A DNA stretch of 64,000 bases from Nocardia ignorata NBRC 108230 (lineage in GTDB: Bacteria; Actinomycetota; Actinomycetes; Mycobacteriales; Mycobacteriaceae). Numbering within the stretch: position 1 is the first letter of the stretch; each line of letters starts with the position of its first letter. Under the pieces are notes generated by a model. That model worked only from the letters and a program-made list of their open reading frames with translations. It searched no databases and had not been told where the DNA came from. Below are positions 22,496 through 33,208 of this stretch, one piece after another. The position numbers and the translations under genes are program-made. The stretch lies in the NCBI RefSeq assembly GCF_001612905.1, contig NZ_BDBI01000002.1:1-64000 (forward strand). The letters are read 5' to 3'.

Positions 22496-23428
22496 ATGAT
22501 CGAGCTGAGGGGCCTGACCAAGAAATTCGGCCAGACCGTCGCGGTACAGGATCTCTCGTTCACCGTCCAGCCTGGACAGGTGACCGGGTTCCTGGGACCC
22601 AACGGTGCGGGTAAATCGACGACGATGCGGATGATCCTCGGGTTGGACAAACCCACCGCGGGAACCGCGTTGATCGGCGGCAAGCTGTACCAGGAGCTCG
22701 AGCGGCCACTCACCCAGGTGGGTGCGCTGCTCGACGCCAAATGGGTACATCCCAACCGGTCGGCGCGCGCGCACCTGCAGTGGCTCGCCGCGTCCAACGA
22801 CCTGCCCAAGGACCGCGTCGAGGAGGTGTTGCGGCTGGTCGGCCTGTCCGAGGTGGCGGGTAAGAACGCCGGCGGCTTCTCGCTCGGTATGTCACAGCGG
22901 CTCGGCCTTGCCGGCGCGTTGCTGGGTGATCCGAAGGTCCTGCTGTTCGACGAGCCGGTCAACGGCCTAGACCCCGAGGGCATCCTGTGGATCCGCCGGT
23001 TCATGCAGCGCCTCGCCGCCGAGGGCCGCACGGTGCTGGTCTCGAGCCACCTGCTTTCGGAGATGGCGCAGACCGCCGACCATCTGATCGTCATCGGTCG
23101 CGGCAAACTCATCGCCGACACCACCACCAAGGAGTTCATCGAACGCGCGTCCGAACAGTCGGTGCGCGTGCGGAGCCCACAACTGGACCAGCTGCGCAGC
23201 CTGCTCACCTCGCACGGCATGACCGTGCGTGAGGACGGCGACGCCGCGCTGGTCGTCACCGGCGTGACCAGCGACGAGGTCGGCAAGGTCGCCGGAACCA
23301 ACAGCGTCACGCTCTACGAGCTGGCACCGCAGCAGGCCTCCCTCGAGGAGGCGTTCATGCGGATGACCGGCGGCGCCGTGGAATACCACGGCGGGGGAAT
23401 CGATCAGGTGATGGGAGGTGCGCTCTGA
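22496..23428 (+). CDS. ABC transporter ATP-binding protein
   Basis: The protein has 310 residues and one complete ABC ATPase: Walker A GPNGAGKST, signature variant FSLGMSQR, Walker B VLLFDEPVNGLDPEG and the switch histidine in VLVSSHLLSEM. The C-terminal third (about 215-310) is the DUF4162-like tail seen in drug/antimicrobial exporters (NatA/BcrA type). ATG 22496 has no ribosome site and is 6 bases after a CATGCT -10-like hexamer. It overlaps the permease gene by one base. The pair probably exports a small hydrophobic compound or peptide. Confidence 0.9.
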   Translation: MIELRGLTKKFGQTVAVQDLSFTVQPGQVTGFLGPNGAGKSTTMRMILGLDKPTAGTALIGGKLYQELERPLTQVGALLDAKWVHPNRSARAHLQWLAASNDLPKDRVEEVLRLVGLSEVAGKNAGGFSLGMSQRLGLAGALLGDPKVLLFDEPVNGLDPEGILWIRRFMQRLAAEGRTVLVSSHLLSEMAQTADHLIVIGRGKLIADTTTKEFIERASEQSVRVRSPQLDQLRSLLTSHGMTVREDGDAALVVTGVTSDEVGKVAGTNSVTLYELAPQQASLEEAFMRMTGGAVEYHGGGIDQVMGGAL

Positions 23429-24195
23429 TGGGCGTGCTCGCTGCGGAACGAATCAAACTCACCTCCACCCGGTCGCCGTGGTGGTGCTCGGCGGTGGTGG
23501 TGCTGCTCGGCATCGGCCTCGCGGCCCTGATGGCCGTCATCACCAGCGTCGACACCTCCCAGGCGACCGAGCCGGGCGAGGGCCCGCCGATGCTCACCCC
23601 GAGCCTGGCGACATCGGGCGTGACGGGCTTCGGCGTAATGGTGCTGATGATCATGGCCGCGCTCACGGTGACCAGCGAATACCGCTTCGGGGTGATCCGG
23701 ACGAGCTTCCTCGCAGTGCCCAACCGGTCGAAGGTGATCGTGTCCAAGGCAGGCTTGGTCGGTGTGTACGCGGCGGTGCTGACGGGCGTGCTGGCGCTGG
23801 CCGCCTTCGTGGTGGCCAAGGCGATCGTCGGCGACGATGCCCCGATGCTCGTGCTCGACGGCAACTGGCGCGCCATCTACGGCATCCCGATCTACGCCTT
23901 CCTGAGCGTGCTGCTGGCGGTCGGCGTGGGTGTGCTGGTTCGCCAGTCCGCGGCCGCCATCTCGCTGATCGTGCTGTGGCCGCTGCTCATCGAGAGCCTG
24001 CTAGGCGCGTTCGGCAGCTTCGGTCGCGCGGTCAACCCGTTCCTGCCCTTCGCCAACGTGAACCGCTTCCTGTCGGTCGAGGAGGTCTCGGGCAACTGGC
24101 ACTGGGGAGTGTGGGGCAGCCTGGCCTACTTCGCCGCGTTCTGCGTCATCGTCTTCGCCGGCGCCCTGGTGGTCGTCAACCGTCGCGACGCATAA
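23428..24195 (+). CDS. ABC-2 type permease
   Basis: The protein has 255 residues and about six transmembrane helices. The family start LAAERIKLTSTRSPWW is present, then the conserved EYRFGVIRTSFLAVPNR loop, which couples to the ATPase. One helix carries SAAAISLIVLWPLLIE. ATG 23428 overlaps the ATPase stop by one base, so the two are an exporter unit. The substrate is not apparent. A strong terminator follows. Confidence 0.88.
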   Translation: MGVLAAERIKLTSTRSPWWCSAVVVLLGIGLAALMAVITSVDTSQATEPGEGPPMLTPSLATSGVTGFGVMVLMIMAALTVTSEYRFGVIRTSFLAVPNRSKVIVSKAGLVGVYAAVLTGVLALAAFVVAKAIVGDDAPMLVLDGNWRAIYGIPIYAFLSVLLAVGVGVLVRQSAAAISLIVLWPLLIESLLGAFGSFGRAVNPFLPFANVNRFLSVEEVSGNWHWGVWGSLAYFAAFCVIVFAGALVVVNRRDA

Positions 24196-24274
24196 CCCTG
24201 GTCCTGCCCGGGCTGCCCTCGCAACAAGCCCGGGCCGCGTGGGGGGCGACCTTGTCGGGAGGTCCTCCCCGGAA

Positions 24275-24310
24275 CCCCCGGCGTCCGCTGCCCGGACGCC
24301 GGGGGTTTTT
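24275..24310 (+). terminator. Intrinsic terminator with T-tract
   Basis: A 13-bp perfect stem (24275-24287 with 24293-24305) and 5-base loop is followed by five T residues (24306-24310). This is the clearest rho-independent terminator in the window. It ends the ABC exporter operon. Confidence 0.92.
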
Positions 24311-24343
24311 GCGTATCCCTTCGGCCCGCACCCAAGTCTGGCC

Positions 24344-24373
24344 TTAAGTTTCGGGCAGGCGGGACTGTAGGCT
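24344..24373 (+). promoter_or_regulatory. Promoter of the leaderless cyclase gene
   Basis: TTAAGT (24344-24349) and TAGGCT (24368-24373) are separated by 18 bases. The -10 box ends 6 bases before GTG 24380, so the transcript should start on the start codon. Confidence 0.5.
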
Positions 24374-24379
24374 CGGTCC

Positions 24380-25291
24380 GTGAGTGAAACGCCTTCTGGC
24401 GCGCCGGATCCGCGACAGCGTGACGCTGACGCCGAGGTGTTCATCCCGTTGGAGCCGACCGTCGATGCCGACTCCGAGGAGCCCGGTGCCCGCAACGGTC
24501 GTCGTCGCGTGCAGATCTCGTCGAAACTGCAGGCCGCCAACCGTCGTGCCGACGTGATCGGCGCGTTGCGCAAGGCCCGTCAGCAGCTGCCGGGTGACCC
24601 GTCGTTCGGCGATCCGCTGTCGGTGTCCGGGCCGGGTGGGGCGCGGGCCGTGGCCAGGGTCGCCGACCGGATCGCCGGTGGCGCGCCGACGGCGGCACGC
24701 GAGATCGGTTTCGGCGCGCTGCAGGTGTGGCAGGCCGCCCTGGAGCGCGTGGGGCGTGGCCGGGGCACCGAGGAGGTGACGATCGTGTTCACCGACCTCG
24801 TCGGTTTCTCCAGTTGGGCGCTCGCGGCGGGTGACGAACGCACCCTCGATCTGTTGCGCAAGGTGGCCAAGGCCATCGAACCGCCGATCGCCGAGCGCGG
24901 CGGCCAGGTGGTCAAACGCATGGGCGACGGCCTGATGGCCGTGTTCTCCTCACCCGACCGCGCGGTGCGCGCCGCCCTCGCCGCCCGCCGCAACCTCGAG
25001 GACGTGGAGGTACAGGGCTACAAACCGCGCATGCGCGTCGGTCTGCACACCGGGTCCCCGCGCGAGATCGGTGGCGACTGGCTCGGCGTCGACGTGAACA
25101 TCGCCGCCCGCATGATGGAGGCAGGCGGCAACGGCAACACCATGATCTCCAGCACCACCATGGCCGCCCTGCGCCCGGAAACCCTCACCGACCTCGGCGT
25201 CACCGCCAAGCTCTACCGCCGCAACTTCTGGGCAGCCCCCCTCAACGGCGTCCCCGAGGACGTGAAGATCTTCAAGCTAACCCCGGCCTGA
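24380..25291 (+). CDS. Class III adenylyl cyclase
   Basis: The protein has 303 residues. An N-terminal region of about 130 residues without recognised domains leads to one cyclase homology domain (about 132-300). All six catalytic positions appear. The metal aspartates are Asp139 (FTDLVGF) and Asp183 (MGDG). The adenine-selecting residues are Lys179 and Asp233. The transition-state residues are Asn240 and Arg244 (VNIAAR). A homodimer making cAMP is expected, and no membrane helix is visible. The first 45 residues are acidic and probably disordered. The GTG start follows a leaderless promoter. Confidence 0.9.
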   Translation: MSETPSGAPDPRQRDADAEVFIPLEPTVDADSEEPGARNGRRRVQISSKLQAANRRADVIGALRKARQQLPGDPSFGDPLSVSGPGGARAVARVADRIAGGAPTAAREIGFGALQVWQAALERVGRGRGTEEVTIVFTDLVGFSSWALAAGDERTLDLLRKVAKAIEPPIAERGGQVVKRMGDGLMAVFSSPDRAVRAALAARRNLEDVEVQGYKPRMRVGLHTGSPREIGGDWLGVDVNIAARMMEAGGNGNTMISSTTMAALRPETLTDLGVTAKLYRRNFWAAPLNGVPEDVKIFKLTPA

Positions 25292-25297
25292 CCGCGG

Positions 25298-25438
25298 TCA
25301 GAGCCAGAGGAACGCGCCTGCGGCGGCGAGGGCGGCCGCGGCGATCAGGGCGATGGACATCGCGCGATTGTTCTTCCAGGTGGTGTAGGCGCCGCCGAGC
25401 AGGAAACCGGCGAGGGCGAAGAGCAGGACCGCAGACAT
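25298..25438 (-). CDS. 46-residue two-helix membrane protein
   Basis: Two hydrophobic segments (about residues 3-18 and 28-46) are joined by the basic loop TTWKNNRAMS. A GG pair and Ala-rich helices are visible. Codon third positions are G/C rich, as in real genes here. It starts at ATG 25438 and converges on the cyclase gene with 6 bases between stops. It is divergent from the AtuA-like operon. Its function is unknown; similar short hairpin proteins are common in actinobacteria. Confidence 0.6.
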   Translation of the reverse strand: MSAVLLFALAGFLLGGAYTTWKNNRAMSIALIAAAALAAAGAFLWL

Positions 25439-25474
25439 GTTCACCATCTTGCCTGGTGAATTGCCCGCAGTTAA

Positions 25475-25490
25475 CAAGCACGCATGCTTG
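25475..25490. promoter_or_regulatory. Candidate TetR operator of the acyl-CoA operon
   Basis: CAAGCA-N4-TGCTTG is a 16-bp perfect-arm palindrome 34 bases before the first operon gene. A TTAACA hexamer overlaps its left edge and could be the -35. The TetR gene at the operon end (33996-34610) is the likely binder. Confidence 0.6.
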
Positions 25491-25523
25491 CTTTTTTACG
25501 GGACCGGTGTGATCCTGGGTGCC

Positions 25524-27239
25524 ATGAGTGCACTCTCCGCTGACCCGGACGTGATCCGGATCGGTAATTGCTCCGGTTTCTACGGCGACCGGCTCAGCGC
25601 TATGCGCGAAATGCTCACCGGCGGCGATCTCGACGTGCTCACCGGCGATTACCTCGCCGAACTCACCATGCTGATCCTCGGCCGCGACCGGATGAAGGAC
25701 CCGAGCCTCGGCTACGCCAAGACCTTCGTCAAGCAGATCGAGGAGTGTCTCGGTCTGGCGCTGGAGCGCAACGTCCAGATCGTCACCAACGCGGGCGGCC
25801 TGAATCCGGCCGGGCTGGCCGAGCGGCTGCGCAAGGTCGCCGCCGACCTCGGTCTCGATGCCAAGATCGCGCACGTCGAAGGCGACGACCTCGTCGCCCG
25901 GGCGGGCGAGCTCGGCCTCGGTCAGCCGCTCACGGCCAACGCCTACCTCGGCGCCTGGGGCATCGTGGAGTGCCTGAACTCCGGCGCCGACATCGTCGTC
26001 ACCGGTCGGGTCACCGACGCCTCGGTCATCGTCGGTCCGGCGGCGGCTCATTTTGGCTGGGGCCGAACCGAGTACGACGCACTCGCGGGTGCCGTGGTGG
26101 CCGGCCACGTGATCGAGTGCAGCACGCAGGCCACCGGCGGCAACTTCGCCTTCTTCACCGAACTCGGTGATCTCGGCCGCCCGGGCTTCCCGATCGCCGA
26201 GATCCGCCGTGACGGGTCGAGTGTCATCACCAAACACGCGGGCACGGGTGGCGCGGTCACCGTCGACACGGTCGAAGCGCAGCTCATGTACGAGATCCAG
26301 AGCGCGCGCTACGCCGGGCCCGATGTGACCACCCGCCTGGACAGCATCGCCCTGAGCCAGGAGGGTCCGGACCGCGTTCTCATCAGCGGTGTCACCGGTG
26401 AGGCGCCGCCGCCGCAGCTCAAGGTCTCGCTCAACACCCTCGGCGGCTTCCGCAACGAGATGGCCTTCATCCTCACCGGGTTGGAGATCGAGGCGAAAGC
26501 CGAACTGGCGCAACGGCAACTCGAATCGTGGTTGCCGGTGAAGCCGGCCGAGATCAGCTGGACCCTTGCCCGTCTGGACCGTCCCGACGCCGACACCGAG
26601 GAGCAGGCCAGCGCCATCCTCCGCTGCGTGGTGCGCGACCCCGATCCGAACAAGGTCGGGCGCGGCTTCTCCAGTGTCGCTGTGGAATTGGCGCTCGCGA
26701 GTTACCCGGGTTGCACCTTTACCGCGCTGCCCGGCAATGGTTCGCCCTACGGTGTCTTCACCCCCGGCTACGTCGACGCGCATGAGGTACCCCACGTGGC
26801 GGTCCTCGCCGACGGCACCCGTGTCGACATCGCGCCCGCGACGGAAACCCGTGCGCTCGAGCCACTTCCGGAACCCGCGCTGCCCGAACCGCTGCCGCCC
26901 ACCGCGACCCGTCGTGTCCCGCTCGGCAGCATCGCGCTGGCCCGCAGCGGCGACAAGGGCGGTGACGCCAATATCGGCGTCTGGGTGCGCACCGACGAGC
27001 AGTGGCGCTGGCTCGTGCACACCCTCACCGTGGAGAAGCTGCGCGAATTGCTGCCCGAGACAGCCGAACTCGACGTCACTCGGCACGTGCTGCCCAACCT
27101 GCGGGCGATCAACTTCATCATCACCGGCCTGCTCGGCAAGGGCGTCGCCTACCAGGCGCGTTTCGACCCGCAGGCCAAGGGGCTCGGCGAATGGCTGCGC
27201 TCTCGCCACATCGACATGCCGACGGAGCTGCTCGCATGA
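25524..27239 (+). CDS. AtuA-like protein of the acyclic terpene utilisation family
   Basis: The protein has 571 residues. The AtuA/DUF1446 domain (about 10-450) begins with RIGNCSGFYGDRLSAM and contains TNAGGLNPAGLAERL and VTGRVTDASVIVGPAAAHFGW. The C-terminal AtuA-like ferredoxin-fold domain (about 462-571) begins RRVPLGSIALARSGDKGGDAN. AtuA is needed for citronellol/geraniol breakdown in Pseudomonas, but its reaction is undefined. ATG 25524 was chosen at the domain start. It overlaps the acyl-CoA dehydrogenase gene by ATGA. The order matches Rv0976c upstream of fadE13-accD2-accA2 in M. tuberculosis (from memory). Confidence 0.88.
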   Translation: MSALSADPDVIRIGNCSGFYGDRLSAMREMLTGGDLDVLTGDYLAELTMLILGRDRMKDPSLGYAKTFVKQIEECLGLALERNVQIVTNAGGLNPAGLAERLRKVAADLGLDAKIAHVEGDDLVARAGELGLGQPLTANAYLGAWGIVECLNSGADIVVTGRVTDASVIVGPAAAHFGWGRTEYDALAGAVVAGHVIECSTQATGGNFAFFTELGDLGRPGFPIAEIRRDGSSVITKHAGTGGAVTVDTVEAQLMYEIQSARYAGPDVTTRLDSIALSQEGPDRVLISGVTGEAPPPQLKVSLNTLGGFRNEMAFILTGLEIEAKAELAQRQLESWLPVKPAEISWTLARLDRPDADTEEQASAILRCVVRDPDPNKVGRGFSSVAVELALASYPGCTFTALPGNGSPYGVFTPGYVDAHEVPHVAVLADGTRVDIAPATETRALEPLPEPALPEPLPPTATRRVPLGSIALARSGDKGGDANIGVWVRTDEQWRWLVHTLTVEKLRELLPETAELDVTRHVLPNLRAINFIITGLLGKGVAYQARFDPQAKGLGEWLRSRHIDMPTELLA

Positions 27240-28383
27240 CATCTGTATGGGACACGCCGGAACGAAAAGAGCTGCGCGCCACCGTGCGCGGGTTCGTCGA
27301 GCGCGAAATCCTGCCCGACCTGGACTCCTGGGAGCGCGAAGGCGCCCTGCCGCGTGAGCTGCACAAGAAGGCGGGTGGGCTCGGCCTGCTCGGCATCGAG
27401 TACCCCGAATTCGCCGGTGGCGAGGGCGGTTCGCCCATCGACGGTGTCATCGTGGGCGAGGAGTTCCACTACGCTGGTGCCTCCGGCGGCACGTGGGCAT
27501 CGCTGTTCACGTGCGGAATCTCGTTGCCGCACATCATAGCCTCGGGCAACCAGGAGCAGATCGACCGCTGGGTGAAGCCCACCCTGGCCGGTGACCTGAT
27601 CGGCTCCCTCGCCATCACCGAACCCGGCGGCGGCTCCGACGTCGGCCACCTCACCACCTCGGCGGTGCGCGACGGCGACGACTACATCATCAACGGCGCC
27701 AAGACCTTCATCACCTCGGCCTGCCGCGCCGACTTCATCGTCACCGCCGTGCGCACCGGTGGGCCCGGCGCCGCCGGTGTCTCGCTGATCATCGTGCCCA
27801 CCGACACGCCGGGCTTCGAGGTCACCCGCAAGCTGGAGAAGATGGGCTGGCTGGCCTCCGACACCGGTGAGCTGTCGTTCACCGATGTGCGGGTGCCCGC
27901 GGCCAACCTGGTCGGCGCCGAGAACTCCGGATTCGCGCAGATCGCCAGCGCGTTTGTGAGCGAGCGGGTCGGCCTGGCCGTGCAGGCGTACTCGATGGCC
28001 CAGCGCGCCCTCGACCTCACCCTCGAGTGGTGCCGCAACCGGGAGACCTTCGGCCGCCCGCTGATCAGCCGCCAGTCGGTGCAGATGACGCTGACCGAGA
28101 TGGCCCGCCGCATCGATACGGCCCGCGTGTACACCCGCTCGCTGGTCGAGCGGGTGGAGAACGGCGAGCAGGGCCTCATAGCCGAGGTCTGCTTCGCCAA
28201 GAACACCGCTGTCGAGACCGTCGAATGGGTCGCCAACCAAGCCGTCCAGCTGCACGGCGGCATGGGCTACATGCGCGAGTCCGAGGTGGAGCGCATCTAC
28301 CGCGACATCCGCATCATCGGCATCGGTGGCGGCACCAACGAGATCCTGACCATGCTGGCGTCGAAAGTATTGGGGTACCAGTC

Positions 28384-28387
<4 letters not shown>
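27236..28387 (+). CDS. Acyl-CoA dehydrogenase (first of operon)
   Basis: The protein has 383 residues and FAD-dependent alpha,beta-dehydrogenase features: ITEPGGGSDV, TFITSACRADF and QLHGGMGYMRESEVERIYRD. The usual catalytic Glu before GTNEI is replaced by Gly (IGIGGGTNEI). Instead Glu243 in SERVGLAVQ lies where isovaleryl- and long-chain acyl-CoA dehydrogenases keep their base. This suggests a branched or bulky acyl-CoA. It overlaps its neighbours at both ends (ATGA, GTGA), so it is tightly coupled to the carboxylase. FadE13-like is a reasonable name. Confidence 0.92.
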
Positions 28388-29982
<1,595 letters not shown>

Positions 29983-29993
29983 GGCGCGACAAC

Positions 29994-31991
29994 ATGGCCA
30001 TTACGAATGTTCTTGTCGCCAATCGTGGTGAGATCGCGCGCCGCGTGTTCGCCACCTGCCGTCGGATGGGTATCGCCACCACTGCGGTGTACTCCGATGC
30101 GGATGCCGCGGCGCCGCACGTGTCCGAGGCCGACGCCGCCGTCCGGCTGCCCGGCAACACCCCGGCCGAGACCTACCTGCGCGGCGAGCTGATCATCGAA
30201 GCCGCGCTCGCGGCCGGTGCCGACGCCGTCCACCCCGGCTACGGATTCCTCTCCGAGAACGCCGAATTCGCGCGTTCGGTGCTAGACGCGGGCCTGGTGT
30301 GGATCGGTCCGCCGGTCGCGGCCATCGAGCAGATGGGCTCGAAGGTCGAGTCGAAGAAGATGATGGATGCCGCCGGTGTCCCGGTCCTCGCCGAGCTCGA
30401 TCCCGCCGAGGTCACCGAGGCGCACCTGCCGGTACTCATCAAGGCCTCCGCCGGTGGCGGTGGTCGCGGTATGCGCGTGGTGCGTGAGCTGGGCGATCTG
30501 CGAGACCAGATCGCCGCGGCCCAGCGCGAGGCAGAATCCGCGTTCGGCGATCCGACGGTGTTCTGCGAGCGCTACCTCGAGACCGGCCGTCACATCGAAG
30601 TCCAGGTCATGTCCGATACTTTCGGCAAGACCTGGGCGGTCGGTGAGCGTGAGTGCTCGATCCAGCGTCGTCATCAGAAGGTCGTGGAGGAAGCTCCTTC
30701 GCCGCTGGTCGAGAAGATCGACGGCATGCGTGATCGCCTGTTCGAGGCGGCACGGCTGGCCGCCGAGGCGATCGGCTACGAGGGTGCGGGCACCGTCGAG
30801 TTCCTCGCCGACGAGAAGGGTGACTTCTTCTTCCTGGAGATGAACACCCGTCTGCAGGTGGAACATCCGGTCACCGAGCAGACCACCGGCCTGGACCTGG
30901 TCCGCCTACAGCTGCAGGTGGCCTCCGGTCTCCCGCTGCCCGCGACTCAGCCCGCCCAGCGCGGCCACTCGATCGAGGTCCGGCTCTACGCCGAGGATCC
31001 GGCGCACGACTGGCAGCCGCAGAGCGGTCCCGTGCACAAGATCGAGATCCCCTTCACCGCAGGCCAATTCACGGTGCTAGAGCAGCCGGGTGTCCGCCTC
31101 GACACCGGTGTCGTCGACGGCTCGGTCGTCGGCGTGCACTACGACCCGATGCTGGCCAAGGTCATCTCCTACGCCGAAACCCGCGCCGAGGCAGCGCATC
31201 TGCTCGCCACCGCGCTCCAGCGGGCGAAGCTGCACGGCCTGGTCACCAACCGCGACCTGCTCGTGCGCGTGCTGCGGCACCCCGCGTTCCTCGCCGGTGA
31301 CACCGACACCGCCTTCTTCGCCACCCACGATCTGGCCGCGCTGTCCGCGCCGTTGGCGTCGGAGGCCGACGAGGCACTCTCCATCGTCGCCGCCGCGCTC
31401 GCGGATTCGGCCGCCAACCACGCCGCCAACCGCTTCGGCAGGCTGGCGCCCAGCGGCTGGCGCAACCTGGCGTCGGAGCCGCAGCGCAAGTCCTACGAGA
31501 GCCGCACCAGCGGCACACACGAGGTGCGCTACCGGTTCGACCGGTCCGGTGCCGTGACGGTGGAGGGCCACGACGGTCTGGAACTGATCTCGGCGACGCC
31601 GAACCGGGTCGTGCTCGCCGTGCCGGGTGAACGTGGGCCGGTGCGCCGCCAGTTCGAGATCGCCCGCTACGACGATCTGGTGGCGGTCGACTCGCCGCTC
31701 GGCCCGGTGGCGGTGCGCAGGCTGCCGCGCTTCACCGATCCGTCCGAGCAGGTCGCGGCCGGTTCGCTGCTCGCGCCCATGCCGGGCAGCGTGATCCGGC
31801 TCGGTGCCGCCGAGGGCGATCACGTCCAGCAGGGCCAGCCGATCCTGTGGCTGGAAGCCATGAAGATGGAGCACACCATCGTCGCGCCGGCCACCGGCGT
31901 CCTCAGTGCACTCAACGTGACCTTCGGCCAGCAGGTCGAGGTCGGAACCGTCCTCGCCGTCGTCGAGGAAGAAGAGCAGGAGCAGGCATGA
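29994..31991 (+). CDS. Biotin carboxylase/biotin carrier (alpha) subunit
   Basis: The protein has 665 residues. The biotin carboxylase domain (1-445) has NVLVANRGEIARRVF, the ATP-grasp Gly-rich loop ASAGGGGRGMRVV and MNTRLQVEHPVTEQTTGLDL. A variable linker follows, then the biotinyl domain with Lys624 in LEAMKMEH. ATP and bicarbonate carboxylate the biotin, which the beta subunit then uses. I start it at ATG 29994 with GAGG nine bases upstream; GTG 29979 is possible. It overlaps the next gene by ATGA. Confidence 0.92.
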   Translation: MAITNVLVANRGEIARRVFATCRRMGIATTAVYSDADAAAPHVSEADAAVRLPGNTPAETYLRGELIIEAALAAGADAVHPGYGFLSENAEFARSVLDAGLVWIGPPVAAIEQMGSKVESKKMMDAAGVPVLAELDPAEVTEAHLPVLIKASAGGGGRGMRVVRELGDLRDQIAAAQREAESAFGDPTVFCERYLETGRHIEVQVMSDTFGKTWAVGERECSIQRRHQKVVEEAPSPLVEKIDGMRDRLFEAARLAAEAIGYEGAGTVEFLADEKGDFFFLEMNTRLQVEHPVTEQTTGLDLVRLQLQVASGLPLPATQPAQRGHSIEVRLYAEDPAHDWQPQSGPVHKIEIPFTAGQFTVLEQPGVRLDTGVVDGSVVGVHYDPMLAKVISYAETRAEAAHLLATALQRAKLHGLVTNRDLLVRVLRHPAFLAGDTDTAFFATHDLAALSAPLASEADEALSIVAAALADSAANHAANRFGRLAPSGWRNLASEPQRKSYESRTSGTHEVRYRFDRSGAVTVEGHDGLELISATPNRVVLAVPGERGPVRRQFEIARYDDLVAVDSPLGPVAVRRLPRFTDPSEQVAAGSLLAPMPGSVIRLGAAEGDHVQQGQPILWLEAMKMEHTIVAPATGVLSALNVTFGQQVEVGTVLAVVEEEEQEQA

Positions 31992-33148
31992 GCTTCCACG
32001 AAACCGAAGAGCAGAAGGCGCTGCGCGCGGCGGTCGCCTCGCTGGCGACCAAGTACAACTACCGCGACTACGTGCTGCCGCTCTCGCGCAAGAACGAGCC
32101 GCTCAGCGAACTGTGGGACGAAGCGGGCAAGCTCGGCTTCCTCGGCGTGAACCTGCCCGAGGAGTACGGCGGCGGTGGCGCGGGCATGTACGAGCTGGCA
32201 CTGGTGCAGGAGGAGCTCTCGGCGCAGGGCGCAGGTCTGCTGCTGATGGTGGTGTCCCCGGCCATCTGCGGCACCATCATCACCAAGTACGGCACCGACG
32301 CGCAGAAGCAGACCTGGCTGCCCAAGCTCGCCGACGGTTCGTCGAAGATGGTCTTCGCGATCACCGAGCCCGACGCCGGTTCCAACTCGCACCAGATCAC
32401 CACCACCGCCCGCCGCGACGGTGACGACTGGATCCTCAACGGCCGCAAGATCTTCATCTCCGGTGTCGATCAGGCCGAGGCCATTCTGGTGGTCTCGCGC
32501 ACCGAGGACCACAAGACCGGCAAGCTCAAGCCCGCGCTGTTCATCGTCCCCGTCGACGCGCCCGGCCTGGTGAAGAACGTCCAGGAGATGGACGTCATCG
32601 AGCCGGATCACCAGTACACGCTGTTCTTCGACGATGTGCGCCTGCCCGCCGACGCCCTCGTCGGCTCCGAGGACGCCGCGCTGGCGCAGCTGTTCGCCGG
32701 ATTGAACCCCGAGCGCATCATGGGCTCGGCCATGGCCATCGGCCTGGGCCGCTACGCCATCGACCGCGCGGTGGAGTACGCCAAGGAACGCACCGTCTGG
32801 AAGACGCCGATCGGTGCGCACCAGGGCATTTCACATCCGCTGGCGCAGATCAAGATCGAGCTGGAACTGGCCAAGCTGATGATGCAGAAGGCCGCGACGC
32901 TCTACGACGCGGGTGACGAGTTCGGTGCTGCCGAGGCGGCCAACATGGCCAAGTACGCCGCCGCCGAGGCCAGCATCAAGGCGCTGGATCAGGCGATCCA
33001 GACCCATGGTGGTTCGGGTCTGACCAAGGAGGTCGGGCTGTCGGCGATGCTGCAGGCCGCGCGGATCATGCGGATCGCGCCGGTCAGTCGCGAGATGATC
33101 CTCAACTTCGTGGCCCAGCACTCGCTCGGGCTGCCGCGGTCCTACTGA
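31988..33148 (+). CDS. Acyl-CoA dehydrogenase (second of operon)
   Basis: The protein has 386 residues. FAITEPDAGSNSHQ and QTHGGSGLTKEVGL are the FAD-site motifs. The C-terminal Glu of the IYEGTNEI type is missing (IMRIAPVSREM). Glu242 in NPERIMGSAM is in the alternative helix position used by isovaleryl-CoA dehydrogenases. The sequence differs strongly from the first dehydrogenase, so two distinct oxidation steps or substrates are likely. FadE12-like by order. A strong hairpin follows the stop. Confidence 0.9.
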   Translation: MSFHETEEQKALRAAVASLATKYNYRDYVLPLSRKNEPLSELWDEAGKLGFLGVNLPEEYGGGGAGMYELALVQEELSAQGAGLLLMVVSPAICGTIITKYGTDAQKQTWLPKLADGSSKMVFAITEPDAGSNSHQITTTARRDGDDWILNGRKIFISGVDQAEAILVVSRTEDHKTGKLKPALFIVPVDAPGLVKNVQEMDVIEPDHQYTLFFDDVRLPADALVGSEDAALAQLFAGLNPERIMGSAMAIGLGRYAIDRAVEYAKERTVWKTPIGAHQGISHPLAQIKIELELAKLMMQKAATLYDAGDEFGAAEAANMAKYAAAEASIKALDQAIQTHGGSGLTKEVGLSAMLQAARIMRIAPVSREMILNFVAQHSLGLPRSY

Positions 33149-33154
33149 GTTACC

Positions 33155-33182
33155 GGCGGTCGCCCCAGCTGGGGCGACCGCC
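33155..33182 (+). terminator. Hairpin between dehydrogenase and hydratase genes
   Basis: A 12-bp stem (33155-33166 with 33171-33182) with loop AGCT gives a 28-bp palindrome. It may attenuate or end the upstream operon before the enoyl-CoA hydratase gene. Confidence 0.65.
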
Positions 33183-33208
33183 TTCACTTCGGATGAACAG
33201 GAGTCCCG

